Source: Ottowia sp. SB7-C50 (GTDB lineage: Bacteria; Pseudomonadota; Gammaproteobacteria; Burkholderiales; Burkholderiaceae_C). From it: a stretch of DNA of 64,000 bases. Location: NCBI RefSeq assembly GCF_033110285.1, contig NZ_CP136995.1:1-64000 (forward strand), written 5' to 3'. Shown here piece after piece: positions 18,563 to 28,034 of this stretch (positions are counted from its first letter, which is position 1; each line of letters opens with the position of its first letter). The notes beneath the pieces are model-generated. The model was given only the letters and a program-made list of their open reading frames with translations, was not told the origin of the DNA and searched no databases. Both the position numbers and the translations under genes were made by a program.

Positions 18563-19762
18563 TCAAAACGCCTCCATCCCCAGCAGCGCCGCGGCGCGCG
18601 TGGCGCGGTCGCGCACGCGGGCGGCGTCGGGGCCGGTGAAGGTCAGGTGGCCCATCTTGCGGCCGCGGCGGGCCTCGGTCTTGCCGTACAGGTGCAGGTG
18701 GGCGCCGGGCAGCGCCAGCACCTCGGCCCAGGGCAGGGCGCGCGGCGCGCCGGCGGGGTCGAACCACAGGTCGCCCAGCAGGTTGAGCATGATGGCGGCG
18801 CTGTGCTGGCGCGGCTGGGGCAGCGGCAGGCCGGCCAGGGTGCGCACCTGCAGGTCGAACTGCGAGCTGTCGCACGCATCGACGGTGTAGTGGCCGCTGT
18901 TGTGCGGGCGCGGCGCCATTTCGTTGACGACCAGGCGGCCGTCCTGCAGCACGAAGTACTCGACGCACAGCACGCCGACGTAGTCCAGCTCGTTTGCTAT
19001 GTTTATAGTAGCTTGCTGCGCTTGCGTGGCCAGCGCCGGCGGCACATTTTCTTCATAGACTTCGGTGACCGACAGGATGCCGGCGCGGTGCAGGTTGCGC
19101 TGCACCGGCAGGCTGACGACCTGGCCGTCGCGACCGCGCGCGACGATGACCGAGCATTCGAACGCCAGCGGCAGCATCTGTTCCAGCACGCAGGCGACGC
19201 CGCCCATGCGTGCCCAGGCGGCGGCCAGTTCGTCGCGGGTCGTGACGCGCGCCTGGCCCTTGCCGTCGTAGCCCAGACGTGCGGTTTTCAGGATGCCGGG
19301 CAGCAGCGCGGCGTCCACGGCGTCCAGGTCGGCGGCGGTTTCGATCACCGCATGCGGCGCCGGCGCCACGCCGCTGGTGGCGGCGCAGCGCACGAAATGG
19401 GCTTTTTCGCGGATGCGGTCCTGCGCAATGGCGACGGCGTCGGCGGCGGGCGACACCGGGCGCGTGGCCGCCAGCACGGCCAGCGCCTCGGCGGGCACGT
19501 TCTCGAATTCGGTGGTGACGGCCAGCGCGCGCGCGGCCAGTTCGCGCAGCGCGTCGGGGTCGCGGTAGTCGGCTTCGATGAAGTGGTGGCTGATGCGGCC
19601 GGCCGGGCTGGCGCGGTCGGGGTCGAGCACCACCGTCTCGTAGCCCAGCGACTGCGCGGCGTGCACGAACATGCGGCCCAGCTGGCCGCCGCCCAGCACG
19701 CCCAGCATGACGGGCCGGCCGTCGATCAGGCTGCCGGGCAAAAGGGGAAAGGGGACAGGCAT
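18563..19762 (-). CDS. purK: 5-(carboxyamino)imidazole ribonucleotide synthase PurK
   Basis: ATP-grasp enzyme that carboxylates AIR to N5-CAIR in de novo purine synthesis. Seen: the N-terminal MLGVLGGGQLGRMFVHAA, the ATP-grasp region ILKTARLGYDGKGQARV, and VNEMAPRPHNSGHYTVDAC with the conserved metal-binding glutamate. The ATG at 19762 (MPVPFPLLPG) is preferred over a longer in-frame start. The 399-residue length is normal. purE, the next enzyme, is 123 bp upstream on the same strand, and a family C repeat separates them. A family A repeat is translated as part of QAQQATINIANELDY. Confidence 0.95.
   Translation of the reverse strand: MPVPFPLLPGSLIDGRPVMLGVLGGGQLGRMFVHAAQSLGYETVVLDPDRASPAGRISHHFIEADYRDPDALRELAARALAVTTEFENVPAEALAVLAATRPVSPAADAVAIAQDRIREKAHFVRCAATSGVAPAPHAVIETAADLDAVDAALLPGILKTARLGYDGKGQARVTTRDELAAAWARMGGVACVLEQMLPLAFECSVIVARGRDGQVVSLPVQRNLHRAGILSVTEVYEENVPPALATQAQQATINIANELDYVGVLCVEYFVLQDGRLVVNEMAPRPHNSGHYTVDACDSSQFDLQVRTLAGLPLPQPRQHSAAIMLNLLGDLWFDPAGAPRALPWAEVLALPGAHLHLYGKTEARRGRKMGHLTFTGPDAARVRDRATRAAALLGMEAF
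18996..19030 (+). repeat. Family A repeat inside purK
   Basis: Core GCTATGTTTATAGTAGC at 18996-19012, followed by TTGCTGCGCTTGCG. In the purK frame it gives ATINIANEL and replaces a variable helix before DYVGVLCVEYF. Confidence 0.75.
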
Positions 19763-19807
19763 GGCAATAACTTCAGAAGGCCGTGGCCCAGGCCCTGTCA
19801 GCGGGCG

Positions 19808-19886
19808 CCGTGACCGGGCTGGCACCGCGCACCGACGTTGTCCCCCTGCAGGGGGAAGGCGCGACGCGACTCAGGGGAGGCCTCGT
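19808..19886. repeat. Family C repeat between purE and purK
   Basis: Contains GTTGTCCCCCTGCAGGGGGA followed by AGGCGCGACGCGACTCAGGGG, matching the modules at 22511-22610 and 38481-38607. Noncoding. Confidence 0.75.
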
Positions 19887-20377
19887 CATGTCGGCGGCAG
19901 CGTCATGGCGCGCGCGGCCGCGGTCTGCTCGGCACGGAAGGTGTCGAGCCGCGCGCGCAGCGCCGCGTCGTCGCTCGCCAGCATGGCCACCGCGAACAGC
20001 GCCGCGTTGGCCGCACCGGCCGTGCCGATGGCGAAGGTGGCGACGGGAATGCCCTTGGGCATCTGCACGATGCTGTGCAGCGAATCGACGCCCTGCAGGT
20101 GGCGCGACGCGACCGGCACGCCCAGCACCGGCACCACCGTCTTGGCGGCCAGCATGCCGGGCAGGTGGGCCGCGCCGCCGGCGCCGGCGATGATGGCGCG
20201 CAGGCCGCGCGGCGCCGCGCTTTCGGCGTAGGCAAACAAATCGTCCGGCATGCGGTGGGCGGACACCACGCGCGCCTCGTGCGGCACGCCGAACTGCTCA
20301 AGGATCTGCACGGCGTGCTGCATGGTGTCCCAGTCGCTGCTGGAACCCATGACCACCCCTACGATGGGACTCGTCAT
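19886..20377 (-). CDS. purE: N5-carboxyaminoimidazole ribonucleotide mutase PurE
   Basis: Class I PurE converts N5-CAIR to CAIR in purine synthesis. The N-terminus [36 protein letters not shown] and the loop [19 protein letters not shown] are the family hallmarks; the active-site histidine lies in SAHRMP. Its 163 residues are normal. It is followed by purK on the same strand, as in most proteobacteria. Confidence 0.96.
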   Translation of the reverse strand: MTSPIVGVVMGSSSDWDTMQHAVQILEQFGVPHEARVVSAHRMPDDLFAYAESAAPRGLRAIIAGAGGAAHLPGMLAAKTVVPVLGVPVASRHLQGVDSLHSIVQMPKGIPVATFAIGTAGAANAALFAVAMLASDDAALRARLDTFRAEQTAAARAMTLPPT

Positions 20378-20433
20378 GTGGCTTCTTGCACAATGGCTGT
20401 TGGTTATCCCGATTTTGCCCGCATCTGAACACG

Positions 20434-21409
20434 ATGATCGACGTCACCCTGCAAAACTTCGAAGCCGAGGTGCTCCAAGCCTCGATGAACGCGCCCGTGC
20501 TGCTGGACATCTGGGCCGAATGGTGCGGCCCCTGCAAGCAGCTTGGCCCGGCGCTGGAGCAGCTGGAGGCCGAATATGGCGGCCGCTTCATCCTGGCCAA
20601 GCTGGACGCCGACAAGGTGCCGCAGATCGCCGGCCAGCTGTCGCAGATGCTGGGGGGTGCGCAGCATTCCGCTGTGCGTGCTGTTCAAGGGCGGCCAGCC
20701 GGTCGACGCCTTCGTCGGCGCGCAGCCGGCGGCGCAGATCCGCCAGTTTCTCGACAAGCACGTGCCGAGCGAAGGCGCGCTGGCGGCCGAGGAAGAAGTG
20801 AACGAGGCCGAGGCGCTGCTGGAATCCGGCGACACCGAGGCCGCGCTGGCCAAGCTGGCCGACGCGCTGGCGCAGGACCCGGGCAACGACGACGCGCGCG
20901 CCGACTACGCGCGCCTGCTGATCGCCACCGGCGCCACCGAGGAAGCCGCCGCCGTGCTGGAAGAGCCCCTGAGGCGCGAGCCGCTGCCGCTGCGCTTCGA
21001 GGCGCTGCGCCGCTGGCTCGACGCGATCCGCTTTGTGCAGCAGCACGAGCGCGGCAATTGGCCCATCCCGCAGTTCGACGACCTGATCGCCCAGAACAAG
21101 CGCGACTTCGACGCCCGCTACCAGAAGGCGCAGGCGCTGATGGCCGAAGGCCAGTGGACGCAGGCCATGGACGAGTTGCTCGAGATCGTCATGCGCGACA
21201 AGAAGTGGAACGACGAGGCCGCGCGCAAGACCTATGTCGCCATCCTGGAACTGCTGACCCCGCCACCGCAAAAAGCCGGCCCCGGCGCGGCCGGCAAGAG
21301 CGCCGGCGGCATCGAGCTGACCGGCAAGGCGGCTGCGGCGGCGGCGCACGATCCGCAGTCCGAGTTGCTGTCCGGTTATCGGCGCAAGCTGTCGATGGCG
21401 TTGAACTGA
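20434..21409 (+). pseudogene. CnoX/YbbN-like thioredoxin-TPR co-chaperone, frameshifted as given
   Basis: Thioredoxin domain plus TPR-like repeats, the architecture of the chaperedoxin CnoX (YbbN). The N-terminal frame gives [17 protein letters not shown] and the redox motif WAEWCGPCKQL. The second frame continues with VRSIPLCVLFKGGQPVDAFV and a helical repeat region ending RKLSMALN. The two frames meet at the G6 run 20652-20657; with five G the codons read MLGVRSIPL, the normal thioredoxin sequence, and a 324-residue protein results. A single-base homopolymer error or slippage is more likely than real decay, because both halves are otherwise intact. Confidence 0.85.
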
Positions 21410-21410
21410 A

Positions 21411-21690
21411 AACCAGAAACCGGACGCGAAGGGCGCGAAGATTTCGCGAAGGACGCGAAAAATTCAGAAAGAGGCGTCGAACGCTTGGTTCCGGTTTCCC
21501 CTCAGGACCACAAAACGCCGTCACTCCCGCGCAAGCGGGAATCCAGCAAGGGCAAAAAACCTGAGCACTGGATTGCCGCCTACGCGGCAATGACGATCTG
21601 GTGCGCGACGCGTTCAATAAGCCATGCTTGGCTTTGTATTTTTCGCGTCCTTCGCGTGTCTTTGCGTCCTTCGCGTCCGGCTGTTCGATT
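21411..21690. repeat. Repeat cluster: inverted family B pair enclosing a family D element
   Basis: The rsmA-cnoX gap holds no gene. Family B copies lie at about 21418-21475 (CCGGACGCGAAGGGCGCGAA...) and, inverted, at about 21636-21680 (...CCTTCGCGTCCGG). Between them, 21519-21595 is a family D element that begins CGTCACTCCCGCGCAAGCGG and ends GCGGCAATGACG. Confidence 0.85.
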
Positions 21691-21701
21691 CAGCCTGTGG
21701 T

Positions 21702-22472
21702 TCAGCGAACGCCCGCCACGCGCTCTGCCAGCGCCAGATACTCGCCCACCGGCACCTCCTCGGCGCGGCGCTGCACGTCGAAGTCGCCTGAAAAGCCGCG
21801 CGCCTCCAGCCACTTGCCGAGCGAATGCCGCAGCAGCTTGCGGCGCTGGCTGAAGGCGACCTGCACCAGTTCGGACAGCAGGTCGGCATCGAGCGGCGCG
21901 AAGTCGGCGCGCGGGACCATGCGCACCACGGCCGAATCGACGCGGGGCGGCGGGTCGAACGCTTCGGGCGGCACGAACAGCACGTTTTCCATCGCGTAGC
22001 GCCACTGCAGCATGACCGACAGGCGCCCGTAGTCCGACGTGGACGGCGCGGCCACCATGCGGTCGATCACTTCCTTCTGCAGCATGAAATGCTGGTCCTG
22101 AATTTGCGCGGCGTAGGGCAGAAGGTGGAACAGGATGGGGCTGGAGATGTTGTACGGCAGGTTGCCGCAAACTCTCAATTTAATAGCGCCCAGCGCTTGC
22201 TGCACCTGCGCAAAGTCCACTTTCAGTACATCGGATTCGATGACATCGAGTTGCGGGTGCGCGCGCAGCCGCGCGGCCAGGTCGCGGTCCAGCTCGATCA
22301 CCGTCAGCCGCCCCAGCCGCTCAACCAGCGGCTGCGTCAGCGCCGCCAGGCCCGGCCCGATCTCCACCATCGGCTGGCCGGGACGCGGGTCGATGGCGCG
22401 CACGATGGCGTCGATGATCGCCGGGTCGGCCAAGAAGTGCTGCCCGAAGCGCTTGCGCGGAATATGTTTCAT
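21702..22472 (-). CDS. rsmA: 16S rRNA A1518/A1519 dimethyltransferase
   Basis: RsmA (KsgA) dimethylates two adjacent adenines of helix 45 of 16S rRNA. The N-terminus [18 protein letters not shown]-binding [26 protein letters not shown] and the catalytic [15 protein letters not shown] are all present. The ATG at 22472 ([10 protein letters not shown]) is chosen; the open frame continues upstream only through repeat DNA. The product is 256 residues. A family A repeat is translated as [11 protein letters not shown], immediately before the conserved RVCGNLPYN. surA lies upstream on the same strand; pdxA, often found between them, is absent here. Confidence 0.95.
   Translation of the reverse strand: MKHIPRKRFGQHFLADPAIIDAIVRAIDPRPGQPMVEIGPGLAALTQPLVERLGRLTVIELDRDLAARLRAHPQLDVIESDVLKVDFAQVQQALGAIKLRVCGNLPYNISSPILFHLLPYAAQIQDQHFMLQKEVIDRMVAAPSTSDYGRLSVMLQWRYAMENVLFVPPEAFDPPPRVDSAVVRMVPRADFAPLDADLLSELVQVAFSQRRKLLRHSLGKWLEARGFSGDFDVQRRAEEVPVGEYLALAERVAGVR
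22171..22203 (+). repeat. Family A repeat inside rsmA
   Basis: Core ACTCTCAATTTAATAGC (22171-22187) followed by GCCCAGCGCTTGCTGC. Only the flank-proximal half of the core is well conserved. Confidence 0.65.
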
Positions 22473-22510
22473 GCCCTCAGCGCTCGAAACCCGCATCGAA
22501 TGGCTGCGGC

Positions 22511-22610
22511 GCAAGCCACGCCAGGGCCGCCGCGGAGCGGGCTTGACCCGGCCGCTGGCGGCGTCCCCCCCCTTGGGGGGAAGGCGCGCAAGCGCCTCAG
22601 GGGGCGGCTC
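22511..22610. repeat. Family C repeat between rsmA and surA
   Basis: Runs from GCAAGCCACGCCAGGGCC through CGGCCGCTGGCGGCGTCCCC to AAGGCGCGCAAGCGCCTCAG. It shares the CCGCTGGCG-GTCCCCC...GGGGGAAGGC...CTCAGGGGG layout with the 38481 copy. It reaches the surA stop codon. Confidence 0.75.
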
Positions 22611-24135
22611 ATCTCGGCGGGTCGCGGTATTCGACGTACGCGCGGCCGCGCACTTCGCGCGCCCAGGTCTCGAAGGCTTCCTGCGCCTTCTTTTCGCGCA
22701 GCATGTTGCGCGCCAGCTGGCGCTGCTCGGCGGCGGTGAGCACCTGTTCGCGCCGGCCGTCGACACGGATCACGTGCACGCCGAAGCGCGTGACCACCGG
22801 GTCGCTGACTTCGCCGGGGTTGAGGTTGTTCATGGCCTGCTCGAATTCGGGCACGAACTGGCCGGGCGGCACCCAGCCCAGTTCGCCGCCGTCCTGCGCG
22901 CTTTCGTCCTGCGAATATTCGCGCGCCAGCTGCTCGAAGCTGGCCTGGCCGGACACCACGCGCCGCTTGATGTCGGCCGCGCGCTCGCGCGCCACGCGCT
23001 CGCTCTGCGTCGGGCCGGTGCGCAGCAGGATGTGGCGCACCTGCGTCTGCGGGATCTTCACCTCGGGCAGGTCGTTGTTCTGCTTGCGCTCCAGCACCTT
23101 CAGCACGTGAAAGCCGGCGTCGGACTTGACCGGGCCGACCACGTCGCCCATGCGCGCGCGCTGCACGCTGCGCTGGAACAGCTCGGGGTATTGCTCGATC
23201 GGGCGCAGGCCCAGCACGCCGCCGTCGCGGCCGCGGTTGTTGGCGTCGGAATATTCGGTGGCCAGCTTGGCGAAGTCTTCGCCGCCGCGCGCGCGGCGCG
23301 CCGCTTCGTCGGCACGCGCCTGCAGGCGGGCCTGTTCCGCGGCGTTGGCGCCTTCGGGCACGGCGACCAGGATCATGGCCAGGTTCAAATCGACCGCGCC
23401 GGCGCGTGCGCCGGTCTGTTCGCGGATGAAGCTGTCGACCTCGGCATCGGTGACGCGCAGCTTGGGCTCGATCTCCTGCTGGCGCAGGCGCGCCAGCAGC
23501 ACCTGGTTGCGCACATCGTCGCGGAAGTCCTTCACGGCGATGCCGTCCTGCTCGATGCGGGCGTACAGCTCTTTCACCGAGCTGAGCTGGTTCTGGCGCG
23601 CGATCGACAGCTCGGCCTGCGTCAGCGCCGCGTCGTCCACCTTGACGCCGATTTCGCGCGCGTACTGCAGTTGCGCGCGTTCGGCGATCAGGCGCTCCAT
23701 CATGTCCTTGCGCAAATCGGCACCGGCCGGCGCCGGCATGCCGCGCTCGGCGATCTGCCGTTGCGCGCGGGCCATGCGGGCGCGCACCTCGTTGTTGGTG
23801 ACGGGCTCGGTGTTGACCACGGCGACGATGTAGTCGGCTTCGCGCGGGCCGGCCGTCGCCGCCGGGCGCGCGGGCGCCGGTGGCGCGGCCGCGGGTGCGC
23901 TGGGCGGCGCGGCGGCAGGCGCCGGAGCCACGGCGGGCGCGGCCTGGCGCGCTGCCGGCTTGGGTGCGGGCTTGCGCGCGGCTTTTCGCGCCGGCTTTTT
24001 GGCGGCGGACGGGCTGGGCGAGGCGGCGGGCGCGCTGGCGCCGGTCTGTGCCTGTGCGGGCCAGGCCAGCGCCACGCACGCCGCCGACACCGCAAGCCAG
24101 CGGGCGTGGGCAAGGCGAGAAAGAACGCGAGACAT
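22609..24135 (-). CDS. surA: Periplasmic chaperone and peptidyl-prolyl isomerase SurA
   Basis: SurA escorts outer-membrane beta-barrel proteins. A signal peptide (ALAWPAQAQ) is followed by an Ala/Pro/Lys-rich low-complexity segment of about 70 residues, longer than in E. coli. Then come the N-terminal chaperone domain ([19 protein letters not shown]) and two parvulin domains, the first starting near [14 protein letters not shown] and the second [15 protein letters not shown] with the typical [18 protein letters not shown]. The product is 508 residues. lptD, encoding a major SurA client, lies directly upstream (69-bp gap), the conserved proteobacterial order. Confidence 0.95.
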   Translation of the reverse strand: MSRVLSRLAHARWLAVSAACVALAWPAQAQTGASAPAASPSPSAAKKPARKAARKPAPKPAARQAAPAVAPAPAAAPPSAPAAAPPAPARPAATAGPREADYIVAVVNTEPVTNNEVRARMARAQRQIAERGMPAPAGADLRKDMMERLIAERAQLQYAREIGVKVDDAALTQAELSIARQNQLSSVKELYARIEQDGIAVKDFRDDVRNQVLLARLRQQEIEPKLRVTDAEVDSFIREQTGARAGAVDLNLAMILVAVPEGANAAEQARLQARADEAARRARGGEDFAKLATEYSDANNRGRDGGVLGLRPIEQYPELFQRSVQRARMGDVVGPVKSDAGFHVLKVLERKQNNDLPEVKIPQTQVRHILLRTGPTQSERVARERAADIKRRVVSGQASFEQLAREYSQDESAQDGGELGWVPPGQFVPEFEQAMNNLNPGEVSDPVVTRFGVHVIRVDGRREQVLTAAEQRQLARNMLREKKAQEAFETWAREVRGRAYVEYRDPPR

Positions 24136-24204
24136 CTGTTTTCTCCTTAACGCACCGCACGCATCACGGCGTGCGCGGGGCGGCGGGCGCGCCGGACTCG
24201 GGGC

Positions 24205-26649
24205 TCATTCATATTCGGTGAAGCGGCTGGGCGGCGTGACATCATCGCGCAGGTAACGGTAGCGCGGAATGGTGTTGCGCAGCCGGCTCAGCGGGTCGCT
24301 GCCCAGGCGCGACAGGCCGACGAACTCGATCTGGAACAGGATGCGCTTGGTGGACGAGGTGATCGAGCTGTGCAGCTTCTCGACCACCAGCCGGCCGATC
24401 CAGCAGCCGGCATCGTATTCGATGCCCAGCAGCCCTTCGGTCAGCTGCCGGCCGTGCAGGTCGTAATTGAGGCGGCCGACGCTGTACCAGTCGCTGCGGC
24501 CGCAGCTGCCGCCACTGGCGCGCGCGGTGGAACCCAGTTCGCCCCGCCGGCCAGCCCGCTGGCTGAGCGGCCACTGCCAGCCGACGTCGACCGATTCGCT
24601 GTTGAGGTCGCGCTGGTGGCGATAGGCCATGCTGACGGTGCGATACGGGCCGGGCGAGTAGCGCCCCTGCACGGTGGTGCGGGTGCTGGTGCGCGTGTCC
24701 AGGTTGTACTGCACCACCGTGTCCAGGCCCCATTGCGGCGTCCAGTTGATCGACGCGCCCAGCATCAGGTCCGACCAGCCGGGCGTGGTGGGCGCGCCGC
24801 CCGGCATCACCACCTGCTGGCCGCTGAAGCGGTAGCGCTGGGCCACGGCCAGGCGCACGGCTTCGGCGCCGGTTTCGGGGTCGAGCAGGCGCGTGGTGAG
24901 GCCGCCGGTGACCAGGTTGTTGTCGACGATGCGGTCGTTGCCGGCAAAGGCGTTTTCGGCCCAGATGGTGGCAAAGTTGAAGTCGTAGGCGCCGGTGTCG
25001 TACACCGGCAGCCGGCTCTGGTCGCGGTACGGCGTGTACACGTACATCAGGCGCGGCTCCAGCGTCTGGCGGAAGGCGCGGCCGAAGTAGCGGGCGTCGC
25101 GCTCGAACACCAGGCCGCCGTCCAGGCTGAAGGTGGGCAGCACGCGGCTGGCGCTGCTGCTGCCGTCGGCGAGGGGGCCGTCGAAGTTGTACTGCGTGGC
25201 GTGCAGCTGCAGCTTGGGCGTCAGGAAACCCCACGGCCGCGTGAAGGGCCGCGCCACCTGCGCCTGCACAAAGGCGCGGTCGGCGTTGACCTGCCGGGTC
25301 AGCAGCGGGTCGGCGTGAAAGCGCGTGAAGTCACCCACCACCGAATAGTCAAACCCGCGGTCGTTCAGGCGGCCCCAGCGCGCCACCAGTTGCGGCAGGC
25401 GGTCGTAGGGCGGCAGGATGGGGGCGTTGACGTCCTGCAGCGTCTGCCACTTGACGGCGCGCGCGTTGAACGAGAAGTCGCCCCGGCCCCACGACAGCAT
25501 GCCGTCGTTGGCCAGCAGGCGGGTGGTCAGCGCCACGCCGTTGCGCGTGAAGTCGCGCCAGTAGTCGTTGTCGCTCACGCGGTTGAGGTTGAGCCCCACG
25601 CCCACGTTGCCGATGCCGTCGATGCCCGTGTCGTGCGACCCGTTGTGGCGCACGAAATAACCCCAGCGGTTGAGCCCGCCGCGCAGGCGGTCGTTGGGCA
25701 TCCAGTTGGCGTTGAGGCGGCCCTGGTAGCCGACTTCCATGTAGCGGAATTCGCCCTGCACATCGACGCCGCGGCGCGTCATGATGCCGGGCGTGACGGT
25801 GGCGTCGCGGTTGGGCGCGATGTTCCAGTAGTGCGGCACCGCCAGGTTCAGGCCGCTGCGGTTGTCCAGCCCGATCAGCGGCGGCAGCCAGCCGGACTTG
25901 CGCTGTTCGCCCAGCGGAAAGCTCATGGTCGGCACCGGCAGGATGGGCACGCCCTTGAATTCCAGCACGGCGCCGTAGGCGCGGCCTTCGTCGTCTTCGC
26001 GGTCCAGGTCCAGCCGGTCGGCGCGCAGCAGCCAGTCCGGCCGCCAGTCGGCGCCGTCGCCATAGCGCTCGCAGGTGGTGTAGGTGCCCTGCCAGACGCG
26101 CGAACGGTCGCGGTCGAGCATGTCGATGCGCTCGGACGCGCCGTGCGCGCCGGTGGCCAGGAAGCGGTAGGTCGGCTGCAGCAGAAAGCCTTCCATGGCG
26201 TCGAGCCGCAACTGGCCGGACGTGGCGGTGTAGCGGTCTCCCTCGGCGTTGACGCGCGCGCCGCCGGTGAGGGTGGCGGTGTCGGTGGTTTCGTCGTACA
26301 CCAGCTTGTCGCCGAAGGCCACGCGGCCGGGCTGGCGCAGCTCGGCGCGGCCTTCGATCACCGTTTCCAGATCGGTGCGGCCGGTGATGCGGTCGCCATA
26401 CACCACGGTGGGCGGGTTGACGTTGTCGGCCAGGTCTTCGGCCAGCAGCGGCGTGGCGCGCAGGGTCAGCGGTTCGGTCTGCGCCAGCGCCGGCCCCGCC
26501 AGCAGGGCGAGCACGGCCCAGGCCACGGGACGCAGCCCGCCGCGAAAGGGCGCCTGACACAGCGAAAGGGAAAGCGGCGAAGCCTGCACTGCGGATCGGT
26601 CGGAATGGGCGGCCAGCCCGCGCGACCCGGGTGGCGGCGTGCGGGGCAC
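24205..26649 (-). CDS. lptD: LPS-assembly outer-membrane protein LptD
   Basis: LptD, with LptE, inserts lipopolysaccharide into the outer leaflet. The gene encodes 814 residues: a signal sequence (WAVLALLAGPALAQ), the periplasmic OstA-like beta-jellyroll (GDRITGRTDLETVIEGRAEL, GDKLVYDETTDTATLTGGAR), then a large beta-barrel rich in aromatic-ended strands. Cysteines near TTCERYGDG and in CGRSDWYSVG and DAGCWIGRL fit the conserved disulfides. The annotated start is GTG 26649, but a downstream start nearer the signal peptide is possible. It is divergent from amgK and upstream of surA. Confidence 0.94.
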   Translation of the reverse strand: MPRTPPPGSRGLAAHSDRSAVQASPLSLSLCQAPFRGGLRPVAWAVLALLAGPALAQTEPLTLRATPLLAEDLADNVNPPTVVYGDRITGRTDLETVIEGRAELRQPGRVAFGDKLVYDETTDTATLTGGARVNAEGDRYTATSGQLRLDAMEGFLLQPTYRFLATGAHGASERIDMLDRDRSRVWQGTYTTCERYGDGADWRPDWLLRADRLDLDREDDEGRAYGAVLEFKGVPILPVPTMSFPLGEQRKSGWLPPLIGLDNRSGLNLAVPHYWNIAPNRDATVTPGIMTRRGVDVQGEFRYMEVGYQGRLNANWMPNDRLRGGLNRWGYFVRHNGSHDTGIDGIGNVGVGLNLNRVSDNDYWRDFTRNGVALTTRLLANDGMLSWGRGDFSFNARAVKWQTLQDVNAPILPPYDRLPQLVARWGRLNDRGFDYSVVGDFTRFHADPLLTRQVNADRAFVQAQVARPFTRPWGFLTPKLQLHATQYNFDGPLADGSSSASRVLPTFSLDGGLVFERDARYFGRAFRQTLEPRLMYVYTPYRDQSRLPVYDTGAYDFNFATIWAENAFAGNDRIVDNNLVTGGLTTRLLDPETGAEAVRLAVAQRYRFSGQQVVMPGGAPTTPGWSDLMLGASINWTPQWGLDTVVQYNLDTRTSTRTTVQGRYSPGPYRTVSMAYRHQRDLNSESVDVGWQWPLSQRAGRRGELGSTARASGGSCGRSDWYSVGRLNYDLHGRQLTEGLLGIEYDAGCWIGRLVVEKLHSSITSSTKRILFQIEFVGLSRLGSDPLSRLRNTIPRYRYLRDDVTPPSRFTEYE

Positions 26650-26692
26650 GCTGGCGCGTCGGGGCGATGGCTCGCTCTAGAATCGATTATCC

Positions 26693-27817
26693 ATGAGCGA
26701 CGCGACACCGGCCCCACTGTCACCTTCCGTTTCCGCTGCGGGCGCGCCAGGCCCCGCGCCCACGTGGGCCGACCCCGCCCGCCATGCCGCCTTTGACGCC
26801 TGGCTGGCCGGCGTGGCCGGACCGCAGTCCCTGCAGCCCGCCAGCCTGCGCGTGGCCTCGGCCGACGCCAGCTTCCGGCGCTACCTGCGTATCGACACGC
26901 AGGACGGCGGCAGCCGCATCATCATGGACGCGCCGCCCGCGCACGAGAACTGCGCGCCCTTCGTCCACGTCGCCGGGCTGATGCAGGCGGCCGGGCTGAA
27001 CGTGCCGCAGGTGCTGGCGTGGGACGAGCCCCACGGCTTCATGCTGCTGACCGACCTGGGCGCGCAGACCATGATGGCCGCGATCGACCCCGACCGCCCC
27101 GAGGCCAACCGCCCGCTGTACGAGCAGGCGGTGGACGCGCTGCTGCGCTGGCAGCAGGCCTCGCGCCCCGGCGTGCTGCCGCCGTACGACGAGGCCGTGC
27201 TGCGGCGCGAGCTGGCGCTGTTTCCCGACTGGTACCTGGCGCAGCACCGCGGCGTGGCGGTCGACGGCGCGCTGCGCGACACGCTCAACCAGACGTTCGA
27301 CCTGATCGTCGCGCGCAACCTGGCCGCGCCCAGCGTCTACGTGCACCGCGACTTCATGCCACGCAACCTGATGCTGCCCACCACCCCAGGCGGCGCGCTG
27401 GGCGTGCTGGACTTCCAGGACGCGCTGTACGGCCCCGCCACCTATGACATCGCCAGCCTGATGCGCGACGCCTTCCTGACGTGGGACGAGGAATTCGTGC
27501 TGGACATCACCGTGCGCTACTGGGAGCGCGCCCGCAAGCTGGGGCTGATGGACTTCGAGGACTGGCACAGCGACTTCGGCAGCTTCTGGCGCGCCGTCGA
27601 ATGGATGGGCCTGCAGCGGCACCTGAAGGTGGCCGGCATCTTTGCGCGGCTGACCCTGCGCGACGGCAAGCCCAAGTACCTGGCCGATGCGCCGCGCTTC
27701 ATCGCCTACATCCGCCACACCGCCGGCCGCTACCGCGAGCTGGCACCGCTGCTCAAGGCCATCGACCAGATCGAGGGCACCGAGGCGGTCAGCGGCTGGG
27801 CGTACGGGCGGGTCTGA
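26693..27817 (+). CDS. amgK: AmgK-like cell-wall sugar kinase (aminoglycoside phosphotransferase fold)
   Basis: Probable anomeric N-acetylmuramate/N-acetylglucosamine kinase of the peptidoglycan recycling route. The APH-type kinase fold shows VASADASFRRYLRI near the N-terminus, the catalytic loop VHRDFMPRNLML and the metal-binding LDFQDALYGPATYDI. The 374-residue length fits. In pseudomonads amgK adjoins lptD and is followed by murU; here the lptD neighbour is kept (divergent), but murU does not follow. The N-terminal 25 residues are Ala/Pro-rich. Confidence 0.85.
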   Translation: MSDATPAPLSPSVSAAGAPGPAPTWADPARHAAFDAWLAGVAGPQSLQPASLRVASADASFRRYLRIDTQDGGSRIIMDAPPAHENCAPFVHVAGLMQAAGLNVPQVLAWDEPHGFMLLTDLGAQTMMAAIDPDRPEANRPLYEQAVDALLRWQQASRPGVLPPYDEAVLRRELALFPDWYLAQHRGVAVDGALRDTLNQTFDLIVARNLAAPSVYVHRDFMPRNLMLPTTPGGALGVLDFQDALYGPATYDIASLMRDAFLTWDEEFVLDITVRYWERARKLGLMDFEDWHSDFGSFWRAVEWMGLQRHLKVAGIFARLTLRDGKPKYLADAPRFIAYIRHTAGRYRELAPLLKAIDQIEGTEAVSGWAYGRV

Positions 27818-27872
27818 ACGGGCGCGGCTTCACGCCGCGGCCCGCCGTTGATCTTTGAGCGAATGTGTGACC

Positions 27873-27915
27873 TTGCGCGCTCCAGACAAGCGCCTGCAGC
27901 TATCTTATATATAGC
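27873..27915 (+). repeat. Family A dispersed repeat, intergenic
   Basis: Flank TTGCGCGCTCCAGACAAGCGC and core GCTATCTTATATATAGC at 27899-27915, in the 217-bp gap between amgK and the permease gene. Confidence 0.85.
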
Positions 27916-28034
27916 AAACCACCAGCCAGGCAGCGCTGCCATTGCGCCGGACAGCGACAAATAGCCCGCGCCCCACGCCGGCGCCATGCCGCTGATCTAC
28001 CATCGCCGGCATAGCAACCAAGAGGAGCGCGAGG

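Noticed and set aside
20652..20660. Programmed ribosomal frameshift in the CnoX-like gene
   Set aside because: No X-XXY-YYZ slippery pattern with a downstream stem; simple homopolymer error explains it, as in three other genes.
20386..21564. A 392-residue single protein starting with a thioredoxin motif
   Set aside because: After the G6 run this frame becomes Arg-rich nonsense; the true continuation is in the next frame.
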